A stretch of DNA of 64,000 nucleotides from Aquipuribacter nitratireducens. Lineage in GTDB: Bacteria; Actinomycetota; Actinomycetes; Actinomycetales; JBBAYJ01. The stretch's first letter is position 1. Each line of letters opens with the position of its first letter. The notes beneath the pieces were generated by a model, which saw only the letters and a program-made list of their open reading frames with translations, was not told the origin of the DNA and ran no database searches. Location: NCBI RefSeq assembly GCF_037860835.1, contig NZ_JBBEOG010000008.1, positions 1 through 64,000 on the forward strand. The letters are read 5' to 3'. Below, one piece after another: positions 15,579-24,099 of the stretch. The position numbers and the translations under genes were made by a program.

Positions 15579-16597
15579 GCCGACGGAGCGCCGTCGTCGC
15601 CGGGCTCGCGCTGCTCGGGACGTGGGCCGCGCTGGTCGCGGGCGTCCTCGCGCTGCGTCGGGCGAGCACGGCGCGGCTGCGTCGCCCCGGGGTGGGTCCG
15701 GGGGTGGTCGCCGACGACGGGGTGCTGCTCCACGCCCAGCAGGAGGGCCGCGCCGACGCCCCCCTCACCGTCGTGCTCTCCCACGGCTTCGCGAGCGGCG
15801 CAGGCACGTTCGAGCCGCAGCGCGAGCACCTCGGCCGCCGGGCCCGGGTCGTCGTCATGGAGCACCGCGGGCACCGGCGCAGCGGCTGGTCGGGGCGGTG
15901 GGACACCGACCTGGAGCGCCTCGGCCGCGACCTCGGCGAGGTCGTCGACGCCTGCCCCGAGGGGCCGGTCGTGCTCGTCGGGCACTCGCTGGGGGCCATC
16001 GCCGTGCTCGAGCTCGCCCGGCAGCGTCCCCGCCTGTTCGGCGACCGGGTCCGGGGCGTCGCCCTCCTCTCGGGCTCGTCGGGGCGGCGCACGCCGCGGG
16101 GTCCCATGCGATCCGCGTGGCGGGTCGTGGAGCGGGTCGCCGGCTCGCGTGCGGTGGCGGCGGCCGCCTGGCTGATCGGACCGGTGCTCGACGGTGTCGA
16201 CCCCGTGGCGCGGCGGCTCCCGCGACGCGTCGTCGGTCGCGTGTTCTTCGGCCACGACGACGTCGACGAGGCGACGTGGCAGGACCTGCGGCGCATGTGG
16301 CGCGAGACGTCGCACGCGAAGGTCGACCAGCTGGCACCACGGGCGCTGTCGGTCGCCGAGGACACGGCCCTCGACGTCGTCGCGCGCGTCCCGGTCCTCG
16401 TCCTCGCGGGTACCGCGGACCCCGTGTTCCCCGCGGCGGGTGCCGCCAGGACCGCGCGACGGGTCGGCGACGCCGCGCGGCTGGTGCTTCTCCAGGGAGC
16501 CGGGCACATGGTGACGCTGTCCCGGCCCGACGAGGTGCGCGAGGCCCTCGACGAGCTCCTGGACCGCGTCACCTCCGCCGTGGGAGCGGCGACGTGA
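15575..16597 (+). CDS. alpha/beta hydrolase
   Basis: Alpha/beta-hydrolase of 340 aa with one N-terminal membrane anchor (AVVAGLALLGTWAALVAGVL). The oxyanion HGF motif (LSHGFASGAG), nucleophile elbow GHSLG, acid region AGTADPVFP and C-terminal catalytic His (GAGHMVTL) are in canonical order. The substrate is unknown; the nearest look is of lysophospholipase or haloperoxidase-like hydrolases. The ATG overlaps the stop of the PAP2 gene (ATGA), and its own stop overlaps the next start, so it is translated with its neighbours. Confidence 0.88.
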   Translation: MSRRSAVVAGLALLGTWAALVAGVLALRRASTARLRRPGVGPGVVADDGVLLHAQQEGRADAPLTVVLSHGFASGAGTFEPQREHLGRRARVVVMEHRGHRRSGWSGRWDTDLERLGRDLGEVVDACPEGPVVLVGHSLGAIAVLELARQRPRLFGDRVRGVALLSGSSGRRTPRGPMRSAWRVVERVAGSRAVAAAAWLIGPVLDGVDPVARRLPRRVVGRVFFGHDDVDEATWQDLRRMWRETSHAKVDQLAPRALSVAEDTALDVVARVPVLVLAGTADPVFPAAGAARTARRVGDAARLVLLQGAGHMVTLSRPDEVREALDELLDRVTSAVGAAT

Positions 16598-17535
16598 GCC
16601 GGCGAAGGGGCGCCGGACGCGCGGGCCGGTGGACCGCCGGGGTGGCGGGCGTCCTCGCGGTGCTCCTCGTGCTCCTCGCAGGCTACGGCGTCCTCGTCGA
16701 GCCCCGCCTCGTCCTCGACGAGCGCCGTCTCGAGGTGGCACTGCCGGGCGCAGCCGCGGACGCCGACCCGGTGCGGGCGGTGTTCCTGTCGGACCTCCAG
16801 GTCGGGATGTGGTGGGCGAACACCGGCATGGTCGAGCGGGCGGCGCAGCGCGGGGCCGACGTCGACCCGGATCTCGTCCTCCTCGGTGGCGACTACCTCT
16901 ACAGCCGGGTGCCGGACCCGGCGGTGCAGGCCCGCACCGTCGTCGACCTGCTCGAGCCGCTGCTCGCCCTCGACGTCCCGGTCGTCGCGGTCCTCGGCAA
17001 CCACGACCACGCCTCCGGCGGCGCCGAGGAGGTGACGGCGGCGCTCGAGGACGCCGGCGTCAGGGTCCTCGAGAACGACAGCACGCGCGTGGCGTCCGCG
17101 GGCCTCCACGTCGTCGGGCTCGGCACGGTCCGGCAGGACCTCGTGGACGTCGACGCGGCCCTCGACGACGTGCCCACCGCCGCGCCGCGCGTCGTGCTGT
17201 CCCACAACCCGACGGCCTTCCCGCGGCTGCCCGCGGGCAGCGCCCCGCTCACCCTCGCCGGCCACACCCACTGCGGGCAGGTCGCCCTGCCGGGCACCCC
17301 GCGCTGGTCCTACCTGGGCCTCACGGAGGAGGAGGCGCTCGTCGCCGACGGCTGGGCGCCTGCCGGGTACGGGACGGACGGCAACCGGCTGTTCGTCTCG
17401 TGCGGCATCGGCTTCAGCGCCTACCCGGTGCGGGTCAACGCCCCGCCGCAGCTCGTCGTCGTCGACCTCGTCCCGGACGCGGGCACGGCCGCTCCCAGGA
17501 ACTTCCCAGCGGACTCCCGCATTCTCGTGCCGTGA
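16594..17535 (+). CDS. membrane-anchored metallophosphoesterase
   Basis: Calcineurin-like phosphoesterase of 313 aa with an N-terminal transmembrane segment (TAGVAGVLAVLLVLLAGYGV). Metal-binding motifs appear in order: SDLQVG, GGDYL, GNHDH and GHTHCGQ. The first motif normally reads D-x-H; here the His is replaced by Gln, which may alter one metal site or be a subfamily trait. The family resembles YkuE-type enzymes acting near the membrane. The GTG start overlaps the hydrolase stop and the stop overlaps the response-regulator start. Confidence 0.9.
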   Translation: MSRRRGAGRAGRWTAGVAGVLAVLLVLLAGYGVLVEPRLVLDERRLEVALPGAAADADPVRAVFLSDLQVGMWWANTGMVERAAQRGADVDPDLVLLGGDYLYSRVPDPAVQARTVVDLLEPLLALDVPVVAVLGNHDHASGGAEEVTAALEDAGVRVLENDSTRVASAGLHVVGLGTVRQDLVDVDAALDDVPTAAPRVVLSHNPTAFPRLPAGSAPLTLAGHTHCGQVALPGTPRWSYLGLTEEEALVADGWAPAGYGTDGNRLFVSCGIGFSAYPVRVNAPPQLVVVDLVPDAGTAAPRNFPADSRILVP

Positions 17536-18236
17536 CGACCGAACCGAGGACCCGGCTGCTGGTGGTCGACGACGAGCCCTCGATCCGCGACCTGCTGAGT
17601 GCGTCCCTGCGTTTCGCCGGCTACGACGTCGCGACGGCGGCCGACGGCGCCGGTGCCCTCGCGCAGGCGGAGCGGCACCGGCCGGACCTCGTCGTCCTCG
17701 ACGTGATGATGCCCGACATGGACGGGTTCGAGGTCACCCGCAAGCTCCGCGAGCGCGGCCGTGACGTGCCGGTGGTCTTCCTCACCGCCAAGGACGAGGT
17801 CGAGGACAAGGTGCAGGGCCTGACGGTCGGCGGCGACGACTACGTGACGAAGCCCTTCAGCCTCGAGGAGGTCGTCGCCCGGATCAGGGCCGTCCTCCGG
17901 CGGACCGGGGTCGTCGGCGACGTCGACAGCAGCGTCCTGCGCTTCGACGACCTCGAGCTCGACGAGGACGCCCACGAGGTCCGGCGCGGGGGCCGGGTCG
18001 TCGACCTCAGTCCGACGGAGTTCAAGCTGCTCCGCTACCTCATGCTCAACCCGAACCGGGTGCTGTCGAAGGCGCAGATCCTCGACCACGTGTGGGACTA
18101 CGACTTCGGGGGGGACGGCGCGATCGTCGAGTCGTACATCTCGTACCTGCGACGCAAGGTCGACGTCGACGCGCCACCGCTCATCCACACCAAGCGCGGG
18201 GTCGGGTACGTGCTGCGGCTGCCCCCGGGAGCATGA
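17532..18236 (+). CDS. OmpR/PhoB-family response regulator
   Basis: Response regulator of 234 aa. The receiver domain has the acidic pair DD (13-14), phospho-acceptor D57 (VVLDVMMPD), Thr (FLTAKD) and Lys (TKPF), followed by a winged-helix output domain ending in KRGVGYVLR. It is paired with the sensor kinase immediately downstream (ATGA overlap). It resembles the MprA/TcrX group. Targets are not known; an HtrA protease gene 3.4 kb downstream is a plausible member of the regulon, by analogy with mycobacterial mprAB-pepD. Confidence 0.95.
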   Translation: MTTEPRTRLLVVDDEPSIRDLLSASLRFAGYDVATAADGAGALAQAERHRPDLVVLDVMMPDMDGFEVTRKLRERGRDVPVVFLTAKDEVEDKVQGLTVGGDDYVTKPFSLEEVVARIRAVLRRTGVVGDVDSSVLRFDDLELDEDAHEVRRGGRVVDLSPTEFKLLRYLMLNPNRVLSKAQILDHVWDYDFGGDGAIVESYISYLRRKVDVDAPPLIHTKRGVGYVLRLPPGA

Positions 18237-19780
18237 GCGAGCGCTCGGCCCCCGCGGCGCAGCCGCCCGGCAGCGGCATCAGCCTCGAGCTGCGGCTCGT
18301 CGTCGTCGTCGTGCTCGCCGTCACGGTCGCGATCACCGTCCTCGGCGCGACCCTCGTCGCCGCCCAGCGCCAGCAGCTCGTCGACCAGGTCAACACGCAG
18401 CTGCAGCGGGCCGCTCCCGCCGTCGCCGACATCGCCGCCCGCAACCTGCGCGGCCAGCAGCTCACCGAGGGCAGGACGGTCTCCGTCGCGCCGGACCTGC
18501 CGAGCGAGTACGTCGTCGTCGTCCACGTCGAGGCGTTCGACTCGACCGTCGAGATCCCCGCGCAGGTGCGCAGCCGCGACGACATGCCCGCCATCCCGCC
18601 CCTCAGTGCCGCGGACGCCCGCGCGCAGGGCACCCGCCCGTTCACCGTCTCCTCCCGCGACTCCGACCTGCGCTGGCAGGTCGTGACGCTGCCGGCGGCG
18701 GACGGCAGCGCGTCGGTGTCCGTCGCCCTGCCGCTCGAGGCGGACGACACGACCAAGCGGCTCGTCGTCTGGACGCTCGTCACCGGCTCCCTCGTCGTCG
18801 CGACCGCGGCCCTGCTCGGCGGGGTCGCCGTCCGCCGCTCCCTGCGCCCGCTCACGGCGGTCGAGCACACCGCCGCCGCGATCGCCGCCGGTGACCTCAC
18901 CCGGCGTGTCCCCGAGGGCGGCCAGGACACCGAGGTCGGCCGGCTCACGCAGGCCCTCAACGGGATGCTCGCCCGCATCGAGGACGGCGTCCGGCAGCGG
19001 GACGCCTCGCAGGCGCGGATGCGCCGCTTCGTCGCCGACGCCTCGCACGAGCTGCGCACGCCGCTCGCGAGCATCCGCGGCTTCGCCGAGCTCCACCGGC
19101 AGGGCGCGGTGCCGGAGGAGGAGGTGCCGGGGACCTTCGCCCGGATCGAGGACGAGGCGCGGCGGCTGGGAGTGCTCGTGGAGGACCTCCTGCTGCTCGC
19201 CCGGCTCGACGAGCAGCGCGCGATGAAGGAGGTCCCCGTCGACCTCGTCCCCCTCGCGGTGGACGCGACCGGTGACGTGCGCGCGCTCGATCCCGCGCGG
19301 CAGGTCCGCGTGCTGAGCCCCGACGGCTCGCCCGTCACCGCCACGACCGTCGTCGGCGACCCGGACCGGCTCCGGCAGGTCCTCACGAACCTCGTGGGGA
19401 ACGCCGTGCGGCACACCCCGGCCGGCAGCCCCGTCGAGGTGGTCGTCGGCCCGGTGCCGCGCAGCGACGGGCGCGAGGTCGCCCTCGCGGTCCGCGACCA
19501 CGGTCTCGGGGTCCCGGACGAGGCGAAGGGTCGGGTCTTCGACCGGTTCTCGCGTCTCGACGCGTCCCGCACGCGCGGCACCGGTGGGACCGGTCTCGGG
19601 CTGTCGATCGTCGCGGCGATCGTCGCGGCCCACGGCGGGACGGTCGAGGTGCGGGACACGCCGGGCGGCGGCGCGACGTTCGAGGTGCGGCTGCCCGCGG
19701 CCCCCCGGGAGTCGCGGGAGCCGGCGGATCCGGAGGACCCCGACGGGCCCGATGCGACGGCGGCTCAGACGAGCAGCTGA
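18233..19780 (+). CDS. HAMP-domain sensor histidine kinase
   Basis: Sensor kinase of 515 aa. It has TM1 (~20-46), an extracytoplasmic region of about 135 residues, TM2 (~180-205), a HAMP domain, a HisKA dimerisation domain with the phospho-accepting His in ASHELRTP (~272), and a HATPase domain with N (LVGNAVRHTP), G1 (DHGLGVP) and G2 (GTGLGLS) boxes. The start overlaps the stop of its response regulator. The last 16 bp overlap the 3' end of the convergent ABC transporter gene. The signal sensed is not evident; an envelope-stress role is inferred from context. Confidence 0.95.
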   Translation: MSERSAPAAQPPGSGISLELRLVVVVVLAVTVAITVLGATLVAAQRQQLVDQVNTQLQRAAPAVADIAARNLRGQQLTEGRTVSVAPDLPSEYVVVVHVEAFDSTVEIPAQVRSRDDMPAIPPLSAADARAQGTRPFTVSSRDSDLRWQVVTLPAADGSASVSVALPLEADDTTKRLVVWTLVTGSLVVATAALLGGVAVRRSLRPLTAVEHTAAAIAAGDLTRRVPEGGQDTEVGRLTQALNGMLARIEDGVRQRDASQARMRRFVADASHELRTPLASIRGFAELHRQGAVPEEEVPGTFARIEDEARRLGVLVEDLLLLARLDEQRAMKEVPVDLVPLAVDATGDVRALDPARQVRVLSPDGSPVTATTVVGDPDRLRQVLTNLVGNAVRHTPAGSPVEVVVGPVPRSDGREVALAVRDHGLGVPDEAKGRVFDRFSRLDASRTRGTGGTGLGLSIVAAIVAAHGGTVEVRDTPGGGATFEVRLPAAPRESREPADPEDPDGPDATAAQTSS

Positions 19781-21582
19781 CGCGCCGCGAGGTCGCGGTA
19801 CAGCGGCGACGTCCCGACGAGCTCCGCGTGCGTCCCTTCCGCCACGACCCGGCCGTCGTCCACGACGACGATCCGGTCGGCGTCGACGACGGTCGAGAGA
19901 CGGTGCGCGACGACGAGCACCGTCGTCGTGGGCCCGATGGCGGCGACGGCGTCGGCGAGCGCCTGCTCGTTGCGCGAGTCGAGGCTCGCCGTCGGCTCGT
20001 CGAGCAGCAGCAGGGCGGGGCGGGCGAGCAGCGCCCGGGCGATCGCGAGCCGCTGGCGCTGCCCGCCCGACAGCAGCACCCCGTCGTCGCCGACCTGCGT
20101 GTCGAGCCCCGTGGCGCGCTGGGCGACGAGCTCGCCGAGGTTCACCTGGTCGAGGACGGCGAGCAGCTCGGCGTCGGTGGCGTCGGGGCGACCGAGCAGG
20201 AGGTTGTCGCGCAGCGTCCCCGCGAGCGCCGGCGCGTCCTGCTCGACGTACGCCGTCGCCGCGCGCAGCTCGGCGCGCGGCAGGTCGCGGACGTCGTGCC
20301 CCCCGACGAGCACACGACCGCCGTCGACGTCGTAGAAGCGCTCGACGAGCGCGAGCACGGTCGACTTGCCCGCGCCGGACGGTCCCACGAGCGCCGTCCG
20401 ACGACCCGCGGGCGCGACGAGGCTCGCCCCCCGCAGCACCGGCGGGCCCGGCGCCTCGCCCGTCTCGTCGACGTAGGCGAAGCGCACGTCGTCGAGACGG
20501 ACCTCGACAGGCGCGTGCCCGAGGACCCCCCGCACCCGCACGTCGTCGTCGGCGGTCTCCTCCGGCAGCGCGAGGACCTCCTCGATCCGGGCGAGCGCAC
20601 CGAGGCCGGTCTGGACCGCCGCCACGGCCGCGATGCCCTGCGCGAGCGGCTGGACGAGCAGGAACAGGAGGAGCACGAAGGCGACGAGGTCGGCCACCGA
20701 CACCTCCCCCGCCGCGACCCGGACCCCACCGACCCCGAGGACGGCGAGGAAGGCGCCCTGCACGGCGATGGAGGCGACCGGACCCAGGACGGCCTCGAGC
20801 CGGGCGAGGCGGAGCCCGGCGAGGAAGGCGCCGTCGACGGCGTGCCCGACCGCCCGCTCCTCGCGGGGCTCGGCACCGGCGGCGCGGATCGTCCGCAGGC
20901 CGCCCAGGGAGCGTTCGACGCCCGACGTCATGGTCCCGACGGCGGTCTGCGCGGCCAGCGAGGCCGCCCGTACGCGGCGGACGACGAGCAGCGCGCCGGT
21001 CATCCCGACGGCCACCGCCGTGAGCGTCGTCGCGAGGAGGAACGGGTCGACGACGGCCATCGCGACGACCGCGCCCGCGATGATGACGACCCCCGAGGCG
21101 ATGTCGACGAGCCCGGACGTCACGACGGTCCGCAGGAGGGTGGTGTCCGCGCCGACGCGGCTGATGAGGTCCCCGCTGCGGCGCCGGTCGAGCTCGGTGA
21201 GCCGCAGCCGCAGCAGCCGCGAGACCAGGCGGGTGCGCGTGCGCCGGACGACCGCCTCGCCGGTCCGCTGCAGGACGTAGGCCTGGACCCCGGACAGGGC
21301 GGCGGCGACGACGAGGGCGACGACGAGCCACGTCGCCGGGCGGACCACCGACACCGCCTCCTCGATGGCGCGGACGACCTCCCGGACGAGCAGCGGCTGG
21401 GCGAGGGCAGCGGCCGCGTTGGCCAGGCCGAGGGCCCCGGCGAGGGCGAGCGCCGTCGTGTGCGGGCGCAGGAGCCGGCCGAGCGCGCGCAGGTCCGCGC
21501 GGGTGCCCGTGTCGGCGGGGTCGGCGGGGTCGGCGGGGTCGGCGGGTTCGGCGGGGCCGCGGGCGGTGCCGTCGTCACTCAC
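19765..21582 (-). CDS. ABC transporter ATP-binding/permease protein (exporter half)
   Basis: Half-transporter of 605 aa. The N-terminal membrane domain (about 35-330) has six helices. The ATPase domain has Walker A (GPSGAGKST), Q-loop (YVEQDAP), signature LSGGQRQR, Walker B (LLLLDEP) and H-loop (VVAHRLSTV). It probably works as a homodimer exporting lipids or hydrophobic compounds, since no partner half is adjacent. The N-terminus contains a Pro-Ala-Asp repeat encoded by GTCGGCGGG-type 9-bp units (about 21516-21556). The GTG start at 21582 is 84 bp from the divergent htrA-like gene. Confidence 0.93.
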   Translation of the reverse strand: MSDDGTARGPAEPADPADPADPADTGTRADLRALGRLLRPHTTALALAGALGLANAAAALAQPLLVREVVRAIEEAVSVVRPATWLVVALVVAAALSGVQAYVLQRTGEAVVRRTRTRLVSRLLRLRLTELDRRRSGDLISRVGADTTLLRTVVTSGLVDIASGVVIIAGAVVAMAVVDPFLLATTLTAVAVGMTGALLVVRRVRAASLAAQTAVGTMTSGVERSLGGLRTIRAAGAEPREERAVGHAVDGAFLAGLRLARLEAVLGPVASIAVQGAFLAVLGVGGVRVAAGEVSVADLVAFVLLLFLLVQPLAQGIAAVAAVQTGLGALARIEEVLALPEETADDDVRVRGVLGHAPVEVRLDDVRFAYVDETGEAPGPPVLRGASLVAPAGRRTALVGPSGAGKSTVLALVERFYDVDGGRVLVGGHDVRDLPRAELRAATAYVEQDAPALAGTLRDNLLLGRPDATDAELLAVLDQVNLGELVAQRATGLDTQVGDDGVLLSGGQRQRLAIARALLARPALLLLDEPTASLDSRNEQALADAVAAIGPTTTVLVVAHRLSTVVDADRIVVVDDGRVVAEGTHAELVGTSPLYRDLAARQLLV

Positions 21583-21666
21583 GCGGACATGCTCCCCCGG
21601 CCCCGCGCCCGCTTCACAGCGAGCACCCAGGTGGCTCCGACCCACCGTCGAGGCGAGGGGTGTCCC

Positions 21667-22938
21667 ATGGTCCGCATGACGAGCCCCACCCTCGAGCGTC
21701 CCGCGCCGCCCACTGCCTTCTCCGCTGCCCCGACCGCCCTCCCCGGCTCCTCCCGCCGCCGCCGCCCCGGCCGCTGGATCGCCGGCACCACCGCCGCCGT
21801 CCTCGTGACCGGCACCGCCGTCGGGGCCGCCGCGCTCGGGCTGAGCGCCGGCGACGACCTCGCAGCCACCGTCCAGGCACGGCTCGACGGTGCCGTCGTG
21901 GAGCAGGCCGCCTCCGGCGGCCCCGACTCCGGCGGGGAGGCGCAGTCCGCCGCCTCGGGCGTGCTCGACCTCCTCGACCCCGCCTCCGGGGTCGACTGGG
22001 GCGCCGTGGCGGAGCAGGTGAGCCCGGGCGTCGTCGCCATCGCCGTGCGGGCCGCCGACGGCACCGGCGGCGAGGGCAGCGGCGTCGTCTACGACGGGTC
22101 CGGTCTCGTCCTCACGAACAACCACGTCATCGCCTCGGCCCGTGGCGGCGAGGTGCAGGTGACGCTCGCCGACGGGCGCGTCCTCACCGGCACCGTCCTC
22201 GGCGCCGACCCCTCGACGGACCTCGCGGTCGTGCAGCTGCAGGACCCGCCGGCCGACCTCACGGTCGTGCCGCTCGGGAAGAGCGCGGACGTCGCCGTCG
22301 GCGACCCCGTCATGGCGGTCGGCAACCCCCTCGGGCTGTCCGGCACCGTGACGACCGGCATCGTGAGCGCGCTCGACCGGCCCGTCACCACCCAGGCGGC
22401 GGGTGTCGCCGACGGCCAGCCGGTCGTCACCGACGCCATCCAGACCGACGCGGCCGTCAACCCCGGCAACTCCGGCGGCCCGCTCATCGACGCGGCCGGC
22501 CGGGTCGTCGGCATCAACTCCTCGATCGCGACGACGGGCCCGCAGTCCGGCTCCGTCGGCCTCGGCTTCGCCATCCCGGTCGACGTCGCCCGCGACGTCG
22601 CCGCCCAGCTCGTCGAGGACGGCACCGTCGAGCACGCCCGGCTCGGCGCCTACCTGCAGGACGCCACCGCGACGGTCGACGGTGACGGCGAGTGGGCGGG
22701 GTCCCGGCTGGGCGCCGGGCTCGCCGAGATCGTGCCCGGCTCGGCCGCCGAGGCGGCGGGCCTGCGGGCCGGGGACGTCGTCGTCGCCGTCGACGGGCGC
22801 CCCACGACGGGAGCCGAGGCCCTCACCGCCCGGGTGCGCGCCCTCGGTGCCGGCGACACGGTGCCGGTCGTCGTCGCCCGCGACGGCGAGGCCGTCGAGG
22901 TCGACGTCACCCTCGGCTCGCTCGACGCGGGGAGCTGA
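21667..22938 (+). CDS. S1C trypsin-like serine protease, HtrA/DegP family with PDZ domain
   Basis: Membrane-anchored protease of 423 aa. A cytoplasmic basic N-terminus precedes a single membrane helix (~38-60). The trypsin-like domain has catalytic H153 (NNHVIA), D185 (PSTDLAV) and S269 (NPGNSGGPL), and one PDZ domain occupies about 325-415. It is expected to degrade misfolded envelope proteins outside the membrane. ATG 21667 follows GAGGGG at a proper distance; a second ATG nine bases on is possible. The neighbouring two-component system makes it a candidate PepD-like target. A G+C-rich stem follows the gene. Confidence 0.93.
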   Translation: MVRMTSPTLERPAPPTAFSAAPTALPGSSRRRRPGRWIAGTTAAVLVTGTAVGAAALGLSAGDDLAATVQARLDGAVVEQAASGGPDSGGEAQSAASGVLDLLDPASGVDWGAVAEQVSPGVVAIAVRAADGTGGEGSGVVYDGSGLVLTNNHVIASARGGEVQVTLADGRVLTGTVLGADPSTDLAVVQLQDPPADLTVVPLGKSADVAVGDPVMAVGNPLGLSGTVTTGIVSALDRPVTTQAAGVADGQPVVTDAIQTDAAVNPGNSGGPLIDAAGRVVGINSSIATTGPQSGSVGLGFAIPVDVARDVAAQLVEDGTVEHARLGAYLQDATATVDGDGEWAGSRLGAGLAEIVPGSAAEAAGLRAGDVVVAVDGRPTTGAEALTARVRALGAGDTVPVVVARDGEAVEVDVTLGSLDAGS

Positions 22939-22982
22939 GCTCGGCGCGCGCGTCCTCGACGCGCGGCGCCCCTCGACGCGCG

Positions 22983-23018
22983 GGGGCCACGGACGGCAGG
23001 CTGGACGTCCGTGGCCCC
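22983..23018. terminator. 12-bp stem after the htrA-like gene
   Basis: Perfect inverted repeat GGGGCCACGGAC (22983-22994) and GTCCGTGGCCCC (23007-23018) with a 12-nt loop and no T tract. It could terminate the protease transcript. The proposed GTG of the next gene (23011) lies inside the right arm, so the structure might also mask that start. Confidence 0.5.
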
Positions 23019-23691
23019 TGCTCGTGCGTCCGTCCCCTCCGGCCCGGCTCCCGGCGCGCTCGTCGACGTGCTGAGCCGCGTGGGCGCCGCGTCCGCTCCT
23101 GCCGCGGCCGTCGAGGCCGACCTCCTCACCCGGTGGGCGGAGCCGCACCGGCGCTACCACGACCTGCGGCACCTCGCGGAGGTCCTCGAGCGGGTCGACG
23201 CCCTGGCCGGGCACGCGGAGGACCCCGACCGTGTGCGGCTCGCTGCCTGGTGGCACGACGCGGTCCACGACGGGCGCGCGGGGGACGACGAGCGCGCGAG
23301 CGCCGCGCTCGCGCGCGAGCAGCTGAGCGGCCTGGGCCTGCCGGGGCGGCTCGTCGGGGAGGTCGCGGACCTCGTCCTCGTCACCACCGACCACGACCCG
23401 GGGGAGCCCGCCGACCCCGACTCCGCCGTGCTGTGCGACGCCGACCTCGGCATCCTCGCGACGGGGTCCGACCGCTACGACGCCTACGCGGCGGACGTCC
23501 GGGAGGAGTACGGCCACGTCCCGGACGAGCTGTTCGCCGCCGGCCGCGCCGCGGTGCTGCGGCGGCTGCTGTCCCGGCGGCTGTTCCGGACGCCGGGGGC
23601 CACGGCGTGGGAGCCGGCCGCCCGCGCGAACCTGGTCCGCGAGCTGGAGGCGCTCACCGCCGGCGTGACGCCCGCCGCTGCGCCCCGCTGA
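23011..23691 (+). CDS. predicted HD-superfamily metal-dependent phosphohydrolase
   Basis: Protein of 226 aa with an HD-domain pattern: YHDLRHLAEVL (the YH..LxH element common in the COG4339 group), WWHDAVHD (the HD doublet), TTDHD and a distal Asp (LCDADLGIL). It probably hydrolyses a phosphate ester; the substrate is unknown. The start is uncertain: GTG 23011 lies in a hairpin arm, and an in-frame GTG about 60 bp downstream would still include the whole domain. The 3' end overlaps the convergent DUF4031 gene by 38 bp. Confidence 0.85.
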   Translation: MAPARASVPSGPAPGALVDVLSRVGAASAPAAAVEADLLTRWAEPHRRYHDLRHLAEVLERVDALAGHAEDPDRVRLAAWWHDAVHDGRAGDDERASAALAREQLSGLGLPGRLVGEVADLVLVTTDHDPGEPADPDSAVLCDADLGILATGSDRYDAYAADVREEYGHVPDELFAAGRAAVLRRLLSRRLFRTPGATAWEPAARANLVRELEALTAGVTPAAAPR

Positions 23692-23935
23692 CCCGCAGCC
23701 CGCTCGCCCGGAGCCGCCGCAGGAGCTCTCCTGCGCCGACCGGCACCGCACCGGCGGCGACGAGGGCGTCGTAGGCCTCGGCCGGCACGTCGTAGTGGTC
23801 GAGGTCGAAGCCCCTCGCGGGGATGCCCGCGGCGGCGGCGAAGGCGTGGAGCTCGGCGAGCGAGCTGTCGCTCACGAGGTGCGACCACAACCGGCCGTGC
23901 GCCGGCCACATGGGCGGGTCGACGAGCACGGCCAC
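23654..23935 (-). CDS. DUF4031 protein
   Basis: Small soluble protein of 93 aa matching DUF4031: it opens with VAVLVDPPMWPAHGRLWSHL and contains the conserved FDLDHYDVP segment. Function unknown. Several upstream GTG codons are in frame; 23935 is chosen because it puts the conserved DPP motif at the usual position and lies 7 nt after a TACGCT -10, matching other leaderless starts here. The gene overlaps the end of the HD-domain gene on the opposite strand. Confidence 0.85.
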   Translation of the reverse strand: MAVLVDPPMWPAHGRLWSHLVSDSSLAELHAFAAAAGIPARGFDLDHYDVPAEAYDALVAAGAVPVGAGELLRRLRASGLRVSGAQRRASRRR

Positions 23936-23942
23936 GTCCACC

Positions 23943-23948
23943 AGCGTA
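23943..23948 (-). promoter_or_regulatory. leaderless -10 element for the DUF4031 gene
   Basis: TACGCT on the minus strand is followed by 7 nt and the GTG at 23935. Confidence 0.5.
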
Positions 23949-24099
23949 GGCGGCGACGTCCTGAGCGGGGTGTGGACGACGCGTCGACGCAGGTCGGCGG
24001 CCGGGACCTGTGGACGGGCCACTCCCACGACCGGGGCGCGACGGCAGTCTCGCTCGCGTCGGGACGCTCCGGTCCCGGCCCGACGGTGAGGAGCGGTCC

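Noticed and set aside
21516-21556. GTCGGCGGG 9-bp repeats as a possible CRISPR or regulatory array
   Set aside because: They are in frame and encode a Pro-Ala-Asp tract at the N-terminus of the ABC transporter; no spacers are present.
19765-23751. 1328-codon frame extending the ABC transporter upstream over the htrA and HD genes
   Set aside because: The extension is the antisense shadow of htrA and the HD gene; the conserved transporter begins at GTG 21582.
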